Assembly: GCF_011421635.1 (NCBI RefSeq) | Contig: NZ_WTLI01000024.1 | Coordinates: forward strand, 1-64,000 | Reading direction: 5' to 3' | Length of the DNA: 64,000 nt | Source of the DNA: Paenibacillus turpanensis | Lineage (GTDB): Bacteria; Bacillota; Bacilli; Paenibacillales; YIM-B00363 | Part shown: piece by piece, positions 42,532-51,700 of the stretch | Layout: each line of letters opens with the position of its first letter | Numbering within the stretch: position 1 is the stretch's first letter | Translations under genes and position numbers: made by a program | Notes under the pieces: generated by a model | What the model saw: only the letters and a program-made list of their open reading frames with translations | Databases searched by the model: none | What the model was told of the DNA's origin: nothing

Positions 42532-43878
42532 GTGAAAAAGTATTTTTTGATTTTATCCGATATCGAGAAGAAGATCCGGGAGGGGCTATACACTTCGGGC
42601 CAAAAGCTGCCTTCCGTTCGCATTGCTGCAGAAACCTATGGGTGCAGCATCAGTACGATCACGAGGGCATACGCGGAATTGGAGAAACGCCATGCTATAT
42701 ATTCGGTCCCGCAAAGCGGTTTTTACGTTGTCGTGAAGCCGGGAGATTGGCGAGACAAGAGAGATGGCAGGATGATCAACTTTGCAACGGTATTGCCGGA
42801 TATAGATGCGTTTCCGTATTTGGATTTTCAGCATTGTTTAAACAAAGCGATTGACATCTACAAATACGACCTATTTACCTATGGAGATCCGCAAGGGCTG
42901 GAGTCTTTTCGCCACACGCTGGTTTCTCATTTGGCTAACGATCAAGTATTTGCAAAAACGGAGCGAATTTATATTACTTCAGGAGCGCAGCAGGCACTGG
43001 AAATTTTGGCGAAAATGCCATTTCCCAACGGTAAAACAGCGGTCTTGATTGAACAGCCCAGTTATGATCGATACTTGCGATTTTTGGAGAGGGAGGCCAT
43101 TCCGGTATATGGCATCGCTCGTACGGCGGAAGGTCTTGATCTAGGGGAATTGGAAGAGAGGTTCGGCAGCGGCGAAATCAAATTTTTCTACACGATGTCT
43201 AGATATCATAATCCTCTTGGCACTACTTGCAGCTTGGAAGAAAGAAAGGCAATCGCAAGGCTGGCTCGTAAATACGATGTGTATGTCTTGGAGGACGATT
43301 ACATGGCCGACCTTGGCACAGAGCGCCAGTTTGACCCGATTTACGCATACGATGGGGGTTCGCATGTCATCTATGTGAAGAGCTTTTCCAAGATCATCTT
43401 CCCCGGGTTAAGGCTGGGCGCAATTGTATTGCCGGAACGTTTGCTAAAGACGTTTCATGCTTACAAGATTTACCCCGACAGCTCGCTTTTGTCCCAGGCG
43501 GCACTCGAAGTATACATCAAGAATGGCATGTACGAGCGGCACAAGCACACGATAGGCAGCCTGTATACGTCGCGAATGCGCGCGTTAACAGAGTCGGTAG
43601 AACGGTATAATGAACCAGGGCTGATGGAAGTGCCCGATATTCATTCGGGCATTTATACACATTTTAAAGTGAAGCCAACGGTGAATATAGAGCGACTTAT
43701 AAAGCGGCTCGTTGAGAGGAAGATCAGTGTCGTGTCAAGTAAAGACTTCTATCTATCGAATCATTTGGAGCGGGAGAAGTTTCTGCGGATCAGCATTTCC
43801 CAGACGCAGCCTGAGCAAATTGATCAAGGGGTAAAAGCCATCGTTGAAGAAGTAAGACGAGCAGACGGAGTTGGATGA
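42532..43878 (+). CDS. MocR-type regulator (GntR helix-turn-helix with aminotransferase domain)
   Basis: This is a 448-residue fusion. The GntR winged helix is at 1-70 (GLYTSGQKLPSVRIAAETYG, SISTITRAYAELEKR), and a fold-type I aminotransferase-like domain follows with YITSGAQQALEILAKM, FYTMSRYHNPLGTTCS, EDDYMADLG and the PLP lysine in YVKSFSKIIFPGLRLG. These regulators sense PLP or amines. GTG 42532 follows AGGGG. It is divergent from the EamA exporter and probably controls it. Confidence 0.9.
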   Translation: MKKYFLILSDIEKKIREGLYTSGQKLPSVRIAAETYGCSISTITRAYAELEKRHAIYSVPQSGFYVVVKPGDWRDKRDGRMINFATVLPDIDAFPYLDFQHCLNKAIDIYKYDLFTYGDPQGLESFRHTLVSHLANDQVFAKTERIYITSGAQQALEILAKMPFPNGKTAVLIEQPSYDRYLRFLEREAIPVYGIARTAEGLDLGELEERFGSGEIKFFYTMSRYHNPLGTTCSLEERKAIARLARKYDVYVLEDDYMADLGTERQFDPIYAYDGGSHVIYVKSFSKIIFPGLRLGAIVLPERLLKTFHAYKIYPDSSLLSQAALEVYIKNGMYERHKHTIGSLYTSRMRALTESVERYNEPGLMEVPDIHSGIYTHFKVKPTVNIERLIKRLVERKISVVSSKDFYLSNHLEREKFLRISISQTQPEQIDQGVKAIVEEVRRADGVG

Positions 43879-43899
43879 TAAGACTTGGCAGTTCGTAAT

Positions 43900-45291
43900 C
43901 TACAAATGATCGAGTTCAATTTGCTTTTGCTCTTTGCGTCTCAAGAACATCAACACCAGTGACAATGCAGTGATTGTGAGAATAATCCCAAGGAGTTGAA
44001 GTCCCCCGTAACTAAACTTATCTCCCATGATGATACCGATCAATAACGAAGAAAGAATGGCTCCCAAGTTTCTTGATGTATTAAATAATCCAGAAGCCAC
44101 ACCAATGATTTCTTTTGGACAATTGTTGAATAAGGCAGCTTGCATACCGACACTGTTTAATCCGTTGCTCAGTCCAAATGCTGCTAATGCCACACAAACA
44201 CCGATCATCGGTGCAGATTGATTCAATGCAACAAGCCATATTGAGCCAAACAGCATCAGCATTGCAGAAACAAGAAGTGCGGGGCGAGGTCCTAATTTAT
44301 CGATCCAGCGTCCTGCCATCGGAGATGCGATTAGCGAGCTTAAGCCTAAGGTAAGCATAAGAACTCCTGTGTGGAATTCGCCGATATGAAGCACCAGCTG
44401 CAAGTAAGACGGAATCCCGAAGAAGAGAGTGTAAAAAAGCACGTTAACGATCAAGAATTCGACGATGATCCAAATAATTGCAGGATGTTTGGCAAATGTT
44501 CGCAAAGGAATAAAGGGTGATATGGTTTTTATCTCATGTCGTAAAAACGTACCTAGGGCAACGAAGCCGATTAGTAAGAAAATAATATGTGAAATTGAAA
44601 CATATCCGGAAGATTTTGCGGCTAGTAAACCAATGAGAAGGGCAATTAGACTCGTTGAGAAGAGCACGATTCCTAAAACATCAAATAAATTCATCCAACT
44701 TCGAATGGAAATACCTAATGCAACGGGTTTAGGAGGTGTATCCTTAGGAATCATCCTCCATGAAAATAGGAGACTCGCTGCCAGAAACGGTACATTAACA
44801 ATGAAGATAGCAGGCCAATCCCAAAAATGAATCAAGACACCGCCAATAAAGGGCCCAATGGCAGCTGCTCCGGATTGGAAGCTGGACATGATGGAAAGCG
44901 CAGCAGCTTGTTTCTCTGTAATATGAATTCGAACAATGGCCATCCCAACTGATATCATCATGCTTGTTCCAATGGATTGCATGATGCGAAACAAGACGAG
45001 CCACCCAAAGTTTGGTGAGAGTGGAGCAAATATTGATGCGACGAAGACTACAAGGAGCCCTGTGATAAAGACTTTCTTGCGGCCGATTATATCACTTGCT
45101 TTTCCCATGACAGGCTGGGCGACAGCACTTGCAATGTAAAAACTGAAGATAATCCAAGAAACAACTGTAAAATCGAGATGATACGCCTGCTGCAACCTTG
45201 GAATCGCAACGGCAACCATCGAAGAGTTTAATGGATTTAATAGTACTCCCAATCCAATAGAAATCAACAACCATCTGCTGCGGCCACCCAT
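43900..45291 (-). CDS. MFS exporter (EmrB/QacA-like)
   Basis: This 463-residue transporter has about 14 hydrophobic segments. Motif A is present as GKASDIIGRKKVFI (residues 62-75), and motif C-like GAAAIGPFIGGVLIH marks a proton-driven exporter. The LNSSMVAVAIPRLQ start is typical of DHA2 drug exporters. GAGGAGG is 7 bases before the ATG. It is divergent from the LysR gene at 45410, which likely controls it. Confidence 0.88.
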   Translation of the reverse strand: MGGRSRWLLISIGLGVLLNPLNSSMVAVAIPRLQQAYHLDFTVVSWIIFSFYIASAVAQPVMGKASDIIGRKKVFITGLLVVFVASIFAPLSPNFGWLVLFRIMQSIGTSMMISVGMAIVRIHITEKQAAALSIMSSFQSGAAAIGPFIGGVLIHFWDWPAIFIVNVPFLAASLLFSWRMIPKDTPPKPVALGISIRSWMNLFDVLGIVLFSTSLIALLIGLLAAKSSGYVSISHIIFLLIGFVALGTFLRHEIKTISPFIPLRTFAKHPAIIWIIVEFLIVNVLFYTLFFGIPSYLQLVLHIGEFHTGVLMLTLGLSSLIASPMAGRWIDKLGPRPALLVSAMLMLFGSIWLVALNQSAPMIGVCVALAAFGLSNGLNSVGMQAALFNNCPKEIIGVASGLFNTSRNLGAILSSLLIGIIMGDKFSYGGLQLLGIILTITALSLVLMFLRRKEQKQIELDHL

Positions 45292-45409
45292 TTTGTTCCC
45301 TCCTCCAGCGTCTTGATGTCATCGTAATCGAAACTGTTTATTTACTCCAACGCATTTTGTGCTATGATTTCATAGATTTGAAGGAATGAATAAATGAGTG
45401 GGGGATAGA

Positions 45410-46300
45410 ATGGAACTTCTTCAATTGCAATACTTCCTTACGGTGGCTCGGATGGAACATATGACTGAAGCAGCACGAAGTTTGCACGTTACACAATCGT
45501 CACTAAGCAAAACCATTCAACGCCTTGAAGAGGACCTAGGGGTCCCACTTTTTGATCGAATCGGAAGGAGGCTCCGGTTAAATGAATTCGGCAGTAAATT
45601 TTTTTTCCGTGCAGAGAGAGCTTTGTTTGAATTGGAACAGGGGAAGCAGGAGCTTCGAGATTTGTCCGGCCCGGAACATGGCACAATTGAATTGGCGGTG
45701 ACCAACGCAAGCACGCTGCCAGATATTCTTCGAAAGTTTGGGAAGAAGCGGCCCTACATCCAATTTCATGTGCAAATGCTGACCACGCAGGAAATGGTAA
45801 CACTCCTGCATCGGGGAGAGGTCGATCTTTGTTTGTCCTCGCCACCAATTTTAGGGGATGACATTGAATGTCAAATCGTGTATGCCGATCCTATCCTTGT
45901 AGCTGTTCCATTCGGACATCGTTTGGCTGATCGAAGCAGAGTATCTTTGGCTGAATTAAGGGATGAACGGTTTGTCGGTGTAAAAAGAGGATACCTTACT
46001 CGAGACCTAGTGGATTCCGTATGCGAATCGGTTGGATTTGCGCCTAATTATGTATATGAGGGAAATGAACCTGCAAGGTTAAGCGCTCTGGTAGAAGCGG
46101 GAATTGGCATTGCTTTCATCCCTAAAACAGCAATGAATTCAAGGGAACAGATTCATTATCTTCAAGTCGAAGAACATGAATTAGTACGGGAAATCGCTTT
46201 ATTATGGCACAAAAGCCGGTACATTTCGCGAGCTGCTCGAGAGTTTCGTGAAGTCGTTGTAGAATATTTTGAGTCTTTAACTTCTTCGACAAATTCCTAA
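45410..46300 (+). CDS. LysR-family regulator
   Basis: This 296-residue regulator has an N-terminal winged helix (LQLQYFLTVARMEHMTEAARS, VTQSSLSKTIQRLEEDLGVP) and a periplasmic-binding-like effector domain (LVAVPFGHRLADRSR, GIGIAFIPKTAM). GGGGGA lies 4 bases before the ATG at 45410. It is divergent from the MFS exporter, and the 118-base gap should hold the shared operator. The effector is unknown. Confidence 0.88.
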   Translation: MELLQLQYFLTVARMEHMTEAARSLHVTQSSLSKTIQRLEEDLGVPLFDRIGRRLRLNEFGSKFFFRAERALFELEQGKQELRDLSGPEHGTIELAVTNASTLPDILRKFGKKRPYIQFHVQMLTTQEMVTLLHRGEVDLCLSSPPILGDDIECQIVYADPILVAVPFGHRLADRSRVSLAELRDERFVGVKRGYLTRDLVDSVCESVGFAPNYVYEGNEPARLSALVEAGIGIAFIPKTAMNSREQIHYLQVEEHELVREIALLWHKSRYISRAAREFREVVVEYFESLTSSTNS

Positions 46301-47212
46301 TTAATGTAACCTTGCGCCTAGACCCGATTTCGTTGTTCTCCAAACGTTATATTCAACCAGCTGTTCAACTTCTCTGATGAAGGCTGCGGCTGCGGGAGAT
46401 GCTGCTTGCTGTGATTTGAGCACCACACCAATGGTTCTGGGCGAATTTGGAAGTAAGCGGATGATTCTCAACCGCGGTGGGGGTAGATCTACAGCCATTT
46501 CGGGTACGATGGATATCCCAAGTCCTCTATCGACCATGGATACAATCGTGCGGGTATCTTCGAATTCAAATGTAATATTGGGCTGTACATTGTGCTCTTT
46601 GAAAATTTGCTTTAGCAGCACGTCGCAGCCGGACTTCGGCATGATAAAAGGCTGCTCGCTAATTTCATCGATACAGACGGTTTCTTTTGCGCTGAATGGG
46701 TGATTCTGCTGTACAATTACAACGAGCTCATCTTCCCAGAGGGGGATAAAATCCAGATGACCAGGGTTAATGGCAGAAAATCCAATATCAATAACTCCTG
46801 TAGAAACCCATTCTTCAATCTCGTAATAGCTGCCTTCGAAGATTTTTAGCTCGATTTTCGGATACTTTTCTTGGAAATGTACAATGATGTCGGGCAATTT
46901 TTTGGCAGCAAAACTGGGGAAACAGCCAATGTTAAGGATTCCTGACTCCACTCCGGCGATCGCAGCGGCTTCTTGCTTAATGAGTTCCACCTTGCCGAGA
47001 ATATCGAGCGCGTGCTGGTAGATTTTTTGCCCTTCATTGGTTAAGCTGATTCCAGACCGATTGCGATACAATAGCGTAAAGCCTAGCTCCGCTTCAAATG
47101 CCGATATAATGTGGCTCACAGCAGATTGGGTCAGGGACAGCATTGCTCCCGCTTTCGTAAAGCTGCCGGCCTTCACGACTTGAACAAAAATCTCAAACTG
47201 CTGCAGTGTCAT
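46301..47212 (-). CDS. LysR-family regulator
   Basis: This 303-residue regulator has the helix-turn-helix MTLQQFEIFVQVVKAGSFTKAG, LTQSAVSHIISAFEAELGF, and the effector domain with LNIGCFPSFAAKKLPDIIVH and GLGISIVPEMAVD. The ATG at 47212 is 7 bases after GGAGG; the TTG at 47218 sits too close. It ends on the stop of the preceding LysR gene (convergent) and is divergent from the DMT exporter at 47342, its likely target. Confidence 0.9.
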   Translation of the reverse strand: MTLQQFEIFVQVVKAGSFTKAGAMLSLTQSAVSHIISAFEAELGFTLLYRNRSGISLTNEGQKIYQHALDILGKVELIKQEAAAIAGVESGILNIGCFPSFAAKKLPDIIVHFQEKYPKIELKIFEGSYYEIEEWVSTGVIDIGFSAINPGHLDFIPLWEDELVVIVQQNHPFSAKETVCIDEISEQPFIMPKSGCDVLLKQIFKEHNVQPNITFEFEDTRTIVSMVDRGLGISIVPEMAVDLPPPRLRIIRLLPNSPRTIGVVLKSQQAASPAAAAFIREVEQLVEYNVWRTTKSGLGARLH

Positions 47213-47341
47213 TTTCAAGCCTCCATTTCATGAATGGATTTCATGTTAAATATTATAAAAATTAATTTTACTAATGTAAATGAGCGGCTTATAATTTGTA
47301 CAGAAGTTCCATTGATACGACTTAAGGAGGAAATACTTATT

Positions 47342-48304
47342 TTGGACAAAAAGAGCTTGTATACAAACGTGAAATTCGTAGCGCTTATCGCATCCATATG
47401 CTGTTTATTATGGGGGAGCGCGTACCCTTCGATCAAAATTGGCTATCAGTTATTTAATATTTCTGCCGGCGATATACCCTCCCAGTTTGTTTTTGCCGGG
47501 TACCGCTTTATTCTTGCAGGGGTAATTTTGCTGATCGTGGCGAGAGCATTCGGACGAAAGGTGTTTTCTTTTTCCGCCAAACAATTTGGAAGCCTGGCCG
47601 TTCTGGGCTTGGCCCAAACCACCCTGCAGTACATATTTTTCTATATTGGTCTTGCTAACACTACCGGAGTCAAGGGCTCTATCATGAATTCCACGGGTAC
47701 GTTCTTCAGCGTAATTTTAGCTCATTATATTTATAAAAATGATAAATTGAGCGCTAACAAAGCCTTAGGATGTTTAGTAGGGTTTATTGGAGTTATGGTT
47801 GTTAATTTCAGCAGCAATTTGCTGGATTTTTCGTTCCGTTTTGTTGGTGAAGGATTTGTCATCATCGCAGCGTTGGTGTTCTCCGTAGCAGCTATTTATG
47901 CGAAAAAATTAACGAAAACGATGGAGGTTATACTCGTAACAGGCTACAGCCTTTTTCTCGGAGGAATCGCATTGACACTTCTAGGAATGTTTTATGGGGG
48001 AGAGGTACACTCTTTTACACTAGCTTCAGCATCCATCCTTATATACTTGGCTGTATTGTCTTCCTTGGCGTTCTCTTTATGGAATATGCTTCTGAAGTAC
48101 AATAAGGTCGGGTCGGTATCGGTTTATAACTTCCTCATTCCTATCTTTGGGGCGATCCTCTCGTCCATCTTTTTGGGGGAAACGATAATGGAAATCAAGA
48201 ACATTGTTGCTCTTTTGTTTGTCTCCTTTGGAATTTGGATGGTTAATAAGGAAAGTATGAAAGCGAACCGGCTTGTCGGAAAAGTGGAAGGGATCGGCAG
48301 TTAA
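47342..48304 (+). CDS. EamA/DMT-family exporter
   Basis: This 320-residue protein has ten hydrophobic segments in two EamA repeats (FVALIASICCLLWGSAYPSIKIGY; VFSVAAIYAKKLTKTMEVIL). It has GAILSSIFLGETIMEIKN near the end. The TTG at 47342 is preferred because GGAGG is 11 bases upstream; the longer reading from 47234 would begin inside the promoter of the divergent LysR gene. Two more EamA/MFS exporters lie within 7 kb. Confidence 0.85.
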   Translation: MDKKSLYTNVKFVALIASICCLLWGSAYPSIKIGYQLFNISAGDIPSQFVFAGYRFILAGVILLIVARAFGRKVFSFSAKQFGSLAVLGLAQTTLQYIFFYIGLANTTGVKGSIMNSTGTFFSVILAHYIYKNDKLSANKALGCLVGFIGVMVVNFSSNLLDFSFRFVGEGFVIIAALVFSVAAIYAKKLTKTMEVILVTGYSLFLGGIALTLLGMFYGGEVHSFTLASASILIYLAVLSSLAFSLWNMLLKYNKVGSVSVYNFLIPIFGAILSSIFLGETIMEIKNIVALLFVSFGIWMVNKESMKANRLVGKVEGIGS

Positions 48305-48327
48305 ATAGTAGTTAGAGGAATAACAAA

Positions 48328-48371
48328 AACCTTGATACGTTGGGAAATCCCAATGGTCAAGGTTTTTTTAT
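48328..48371 (+). terminator. rho-independent terminator
   Basis: AACCTTGA (48328-48335) and TCAAGGTT (48357-48364) with an inner TTGGGA/TCCCAA stem are followed by T7. Confidence 0.9.
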
Positions 48372-48744
48372 ATAGAAATCCTTTAATAGGGATACACGTC
48401 ATTTATTGGATGGAAATGGCGAAAGTTTAGAAAAAAATTACATTGCCCTAACGTTCTATTAAATAATCTATTAGAAAATGTAATGTAATCTATGTCGCGG
48501 GAAGGAGGGGGCGGAAACCATTCGCTCGGACTCCGCCCTTCTCTCGTTAGAGGTCTTGCTTATGACAAGACGCCCAAACTTATTTTGACACAATAATGCT
48601 AGCGTTTTCAATAGTGATTTTTAGCAGATTCGTACGGTTTTAAGCCCGCGACATAGAACCACTTTCAAGGGGAAGGAGGGTTACGTCCGGACCAGGGCGT
48701 GAGCAGGTCTTAATCACATTTTACACTTGTTGAGGTGAACTGGG
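48372..48744 (+). promoter_or_regulatory. regulatory gap before the SLH protein
   Basis: There is no gene in this 370-base gap. It contains an inverted repeat ATTACATT/AATGTAAT around 48437-48488, a hairpin GGGCGGA/TCCGCCC at 48509-48538, a consensus -35 TTGACA at 48585-48590 with a weak -10, and an overlapping cre-like TGCTAGCGTTTTCA (48597-48610, 13 of 14). The gene probably has a long leader and catabolite control. Confidence 0.45.
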
Positions 48745-51700
48745 TTGAAGCGATTGTATAGATCTATTTCTGCAGTAGTATCCGCTGCTCTGCTTTGGAC
48801 TTCGTTGAGCTTCGCGGTCGTTCCGGCTCCTGAGGTGAAGGCTGCCCCGAATGATATTTTATTCGAAGATAATTTTAATGACGGTAATTTTAACGGATGG
48901 ACAACTTTCGCGGGCTCGAGCTGGAACGCCGCCTCGGGAGCACTCGTGTATAGCGATCCCGGCACAGAGGCGATTATTGGGTTCGAGGATAAAAAGATGA
49001 CCGATTATTCCTTCGAATCGAGAGTGAAGGTAGAGGGTGGCGGGTACCCTGGCGTACTTGCGAGAATGCAAGACCGGAGCAATTTTTATATGTTTCGATA
49101 CGACCCAGGTAAAAAGGGCATGGACCTCACTGTTCGGCAAAACAACTCGGACAGATTATTGCAGTCAGCTTCCTACAACCCAACGCCGGGGTCTTGGGTT
49201 ACGCTCAAAATTGTCGTGAAAGGGAACATCATCCAAGGTTATGTTGATGGCCACAAGCTGATTGAAGCTTACGACGATACCTTCGATTCGGGCGGGATCG
49301 GATTCCGTAATCGTTGGTCGGCGTTATCCGTCGACGATATCGTTGTAAGGGAGGAGCGCAGGGTGCACAGCGATGCAGAAACCGGATCCATCGCACCTTG
49401 GGTGCAGGTTACCGGCAGCTGGAGTGTTGTTGACAACGTCTATCAGACCGTTTCGGAAGCGGTGTATAATCAAGCGTTCCAGCAGCTATCCATGAATGGA
49501 CCGGGCCTTCTGGCGACGGGTGATCCGGCATGGGAAAGCTATTATGTGAAGGCGGATGTGACGCCGACCTCACCGGAGGCCGTCTTCGGGGTGGCTGGTC
49601 GCGTAGCGGGTCCCGAGACGTATTACTTGTTCCGCTGGACGCCAGAGGAGAACGGAACATTAGAGCTCGTCCGGAGCATCGAGGGCGATGAGCATGTCCT
49701 AAGCAGCGCCTCGTATGCCATGGTTCCAGGCACGACGTATAATATGCGCCTTAATGTAATCGGCAGTGCATTAACGGGATTCGTCAACGGCGAGCAGCTC
49801 ATTAGGGCCGCCGATTCGTCGATACCGAGCGGTGCTGCAGGCTTGTGGTCCAATTCGTTCGCTTACTTGGACAATGCAGCGTCGGCTGAAATGAAGGATC
49901 CTGCTGAAGCCAAAACAGTTGTTCACTGGAAATTCGACCCTTCATACGCAAAGTCGGGTTCGTTGGAATCGGGTGACTTGGTGTTGGCCGATTTAACGAA
50001 TCAGGGTAATGACTTGAAGCTCGTAACTGTGGGTAATGCGGCGTTGCCAGAGGTTAATGAGGTGCTGAAGTGGTCGGAGGATGACTACCACGGGCATGCG
50101 GACGCACGGAGCTTGTTGTTCAACAACAAGAAAACCGGACCTGTTCAGCGCTACTTCGAAACGGTTTCATCCGCACCGATGAACGACGAGCAGTTCCCAC
50201 ACGGATACACGATGGAGTTCATCTACAAGCTGCCTGCCGAGTTTTCAAGGAATTCACATTCGTGGATGAAAATCTTTAACCGTCAAGGAACGGGGGCGTT
50301 GGCTGGCAAGACGCAGGGGGAATACGACCTGCTCGGCCAGTTAGCCGTTTCCAATCTGAAGGAGCTCCAGTGGACGTATTACACCACAGAGCTCGCAAGC
50401 AACCCGACAAGCTGGTCGTTTTCGCTAGACAGCGTTCAGGACTGGTACCATATTGCTTTGGTGAATGACGGGAAGAAGACGCAAATTTACGTAAACGGCG
50501 TCACCGACTTCCGCAACGCACCGCAGGAGATCAAGAACTTTGCAGGAATTGTAGGTAAAGGATGGGACATCGGTGCGGCGAGCTTAGGAAACGGCATCGG
50601 TGCAGAAAACTTCTTAGCCGGGAACCTGGAAGAAATTCGAATCATCGACCGTGCGCTGCCGATGGAACGCTGGCTCATTCCAAACGCGCTCGATCGTACT
50701 CCGGAATATGGAAATAACGAGGACCTGCCGCTTTTGCAGAAGGAAGACAACTACAACATTCTGTTTGTTCCAGATATCCAAAAGCCAATCCGTTATATGC
50801 CGGAAATCGTGGAAGAACAGACAAGATGGATCGCGGATCACGCAGAGGAAAACAACGTTGTGTTTACTGCGTTCATGGGTGACATCGTTGACCAATGGAA
50901 CGTAGAAAGCGAATGGTTTGCGGCTAACAAAGCAATTACCTTCTTGGACTATGTAAAAGCACCTTACATGACGATTGCGGGTAACCACGATTACGAGTAC
51001 TGGTGGGGCGGCAACGATAAGCCGTACCTGACGTATTTCGGTAAAAATCGTTATTCGGACAAGCCGTATTATACGAATGAATCGCCTTCGGGTTATAGTT
51101 CCTATAGCCTTTTTAAGGCAGGCTCTTATGAATACATGATCATCGGGTCGGATTGGAGAGACGACCACTATAACTCTGACCGCGATTGGATCCAGCAGGT
51201 GCTTCGCGAGCATAAGACGACGCCGACGATCCTGATCAGTCATGAAATTTTAGAGTTCCAAGGGGAACAAAGCACGGAAGTAAAGCATTCCGGAAGAGGC
51301 GCTCGCAACTGGAACGATTTCGTACGTTCGAATGATCAGATCTTTATGACCGTATCCGGGCATCATCATGGAGCCGGGTATATGGTCAGCAAGAATGACT
51401 ACGGCAACGAGGTTCTGGAAGTGCTGGCGGATTATCAGAGCCAATACCACGGAGGCAACGGCTGGATGCGCTTCGCCGAATTTGACGAAGCCAACAACTC
51501 GATTCAATTCCACACCTTCTCGCCATGGGTCGAAAGCATGCCGGAAGAAGAGCGGACGTATTTTGATATGAAAAACCTGATCGGCGAGAAAGACCGATTC
51601 TCGTACGATATTAACTTTGCCGAACGCTTCGCGTTTGCAAAGCCGCTCTATTACGTTGATTCCGGCAGCGATGATCCAAGCCGCTTACCTCCGGGAGAGA

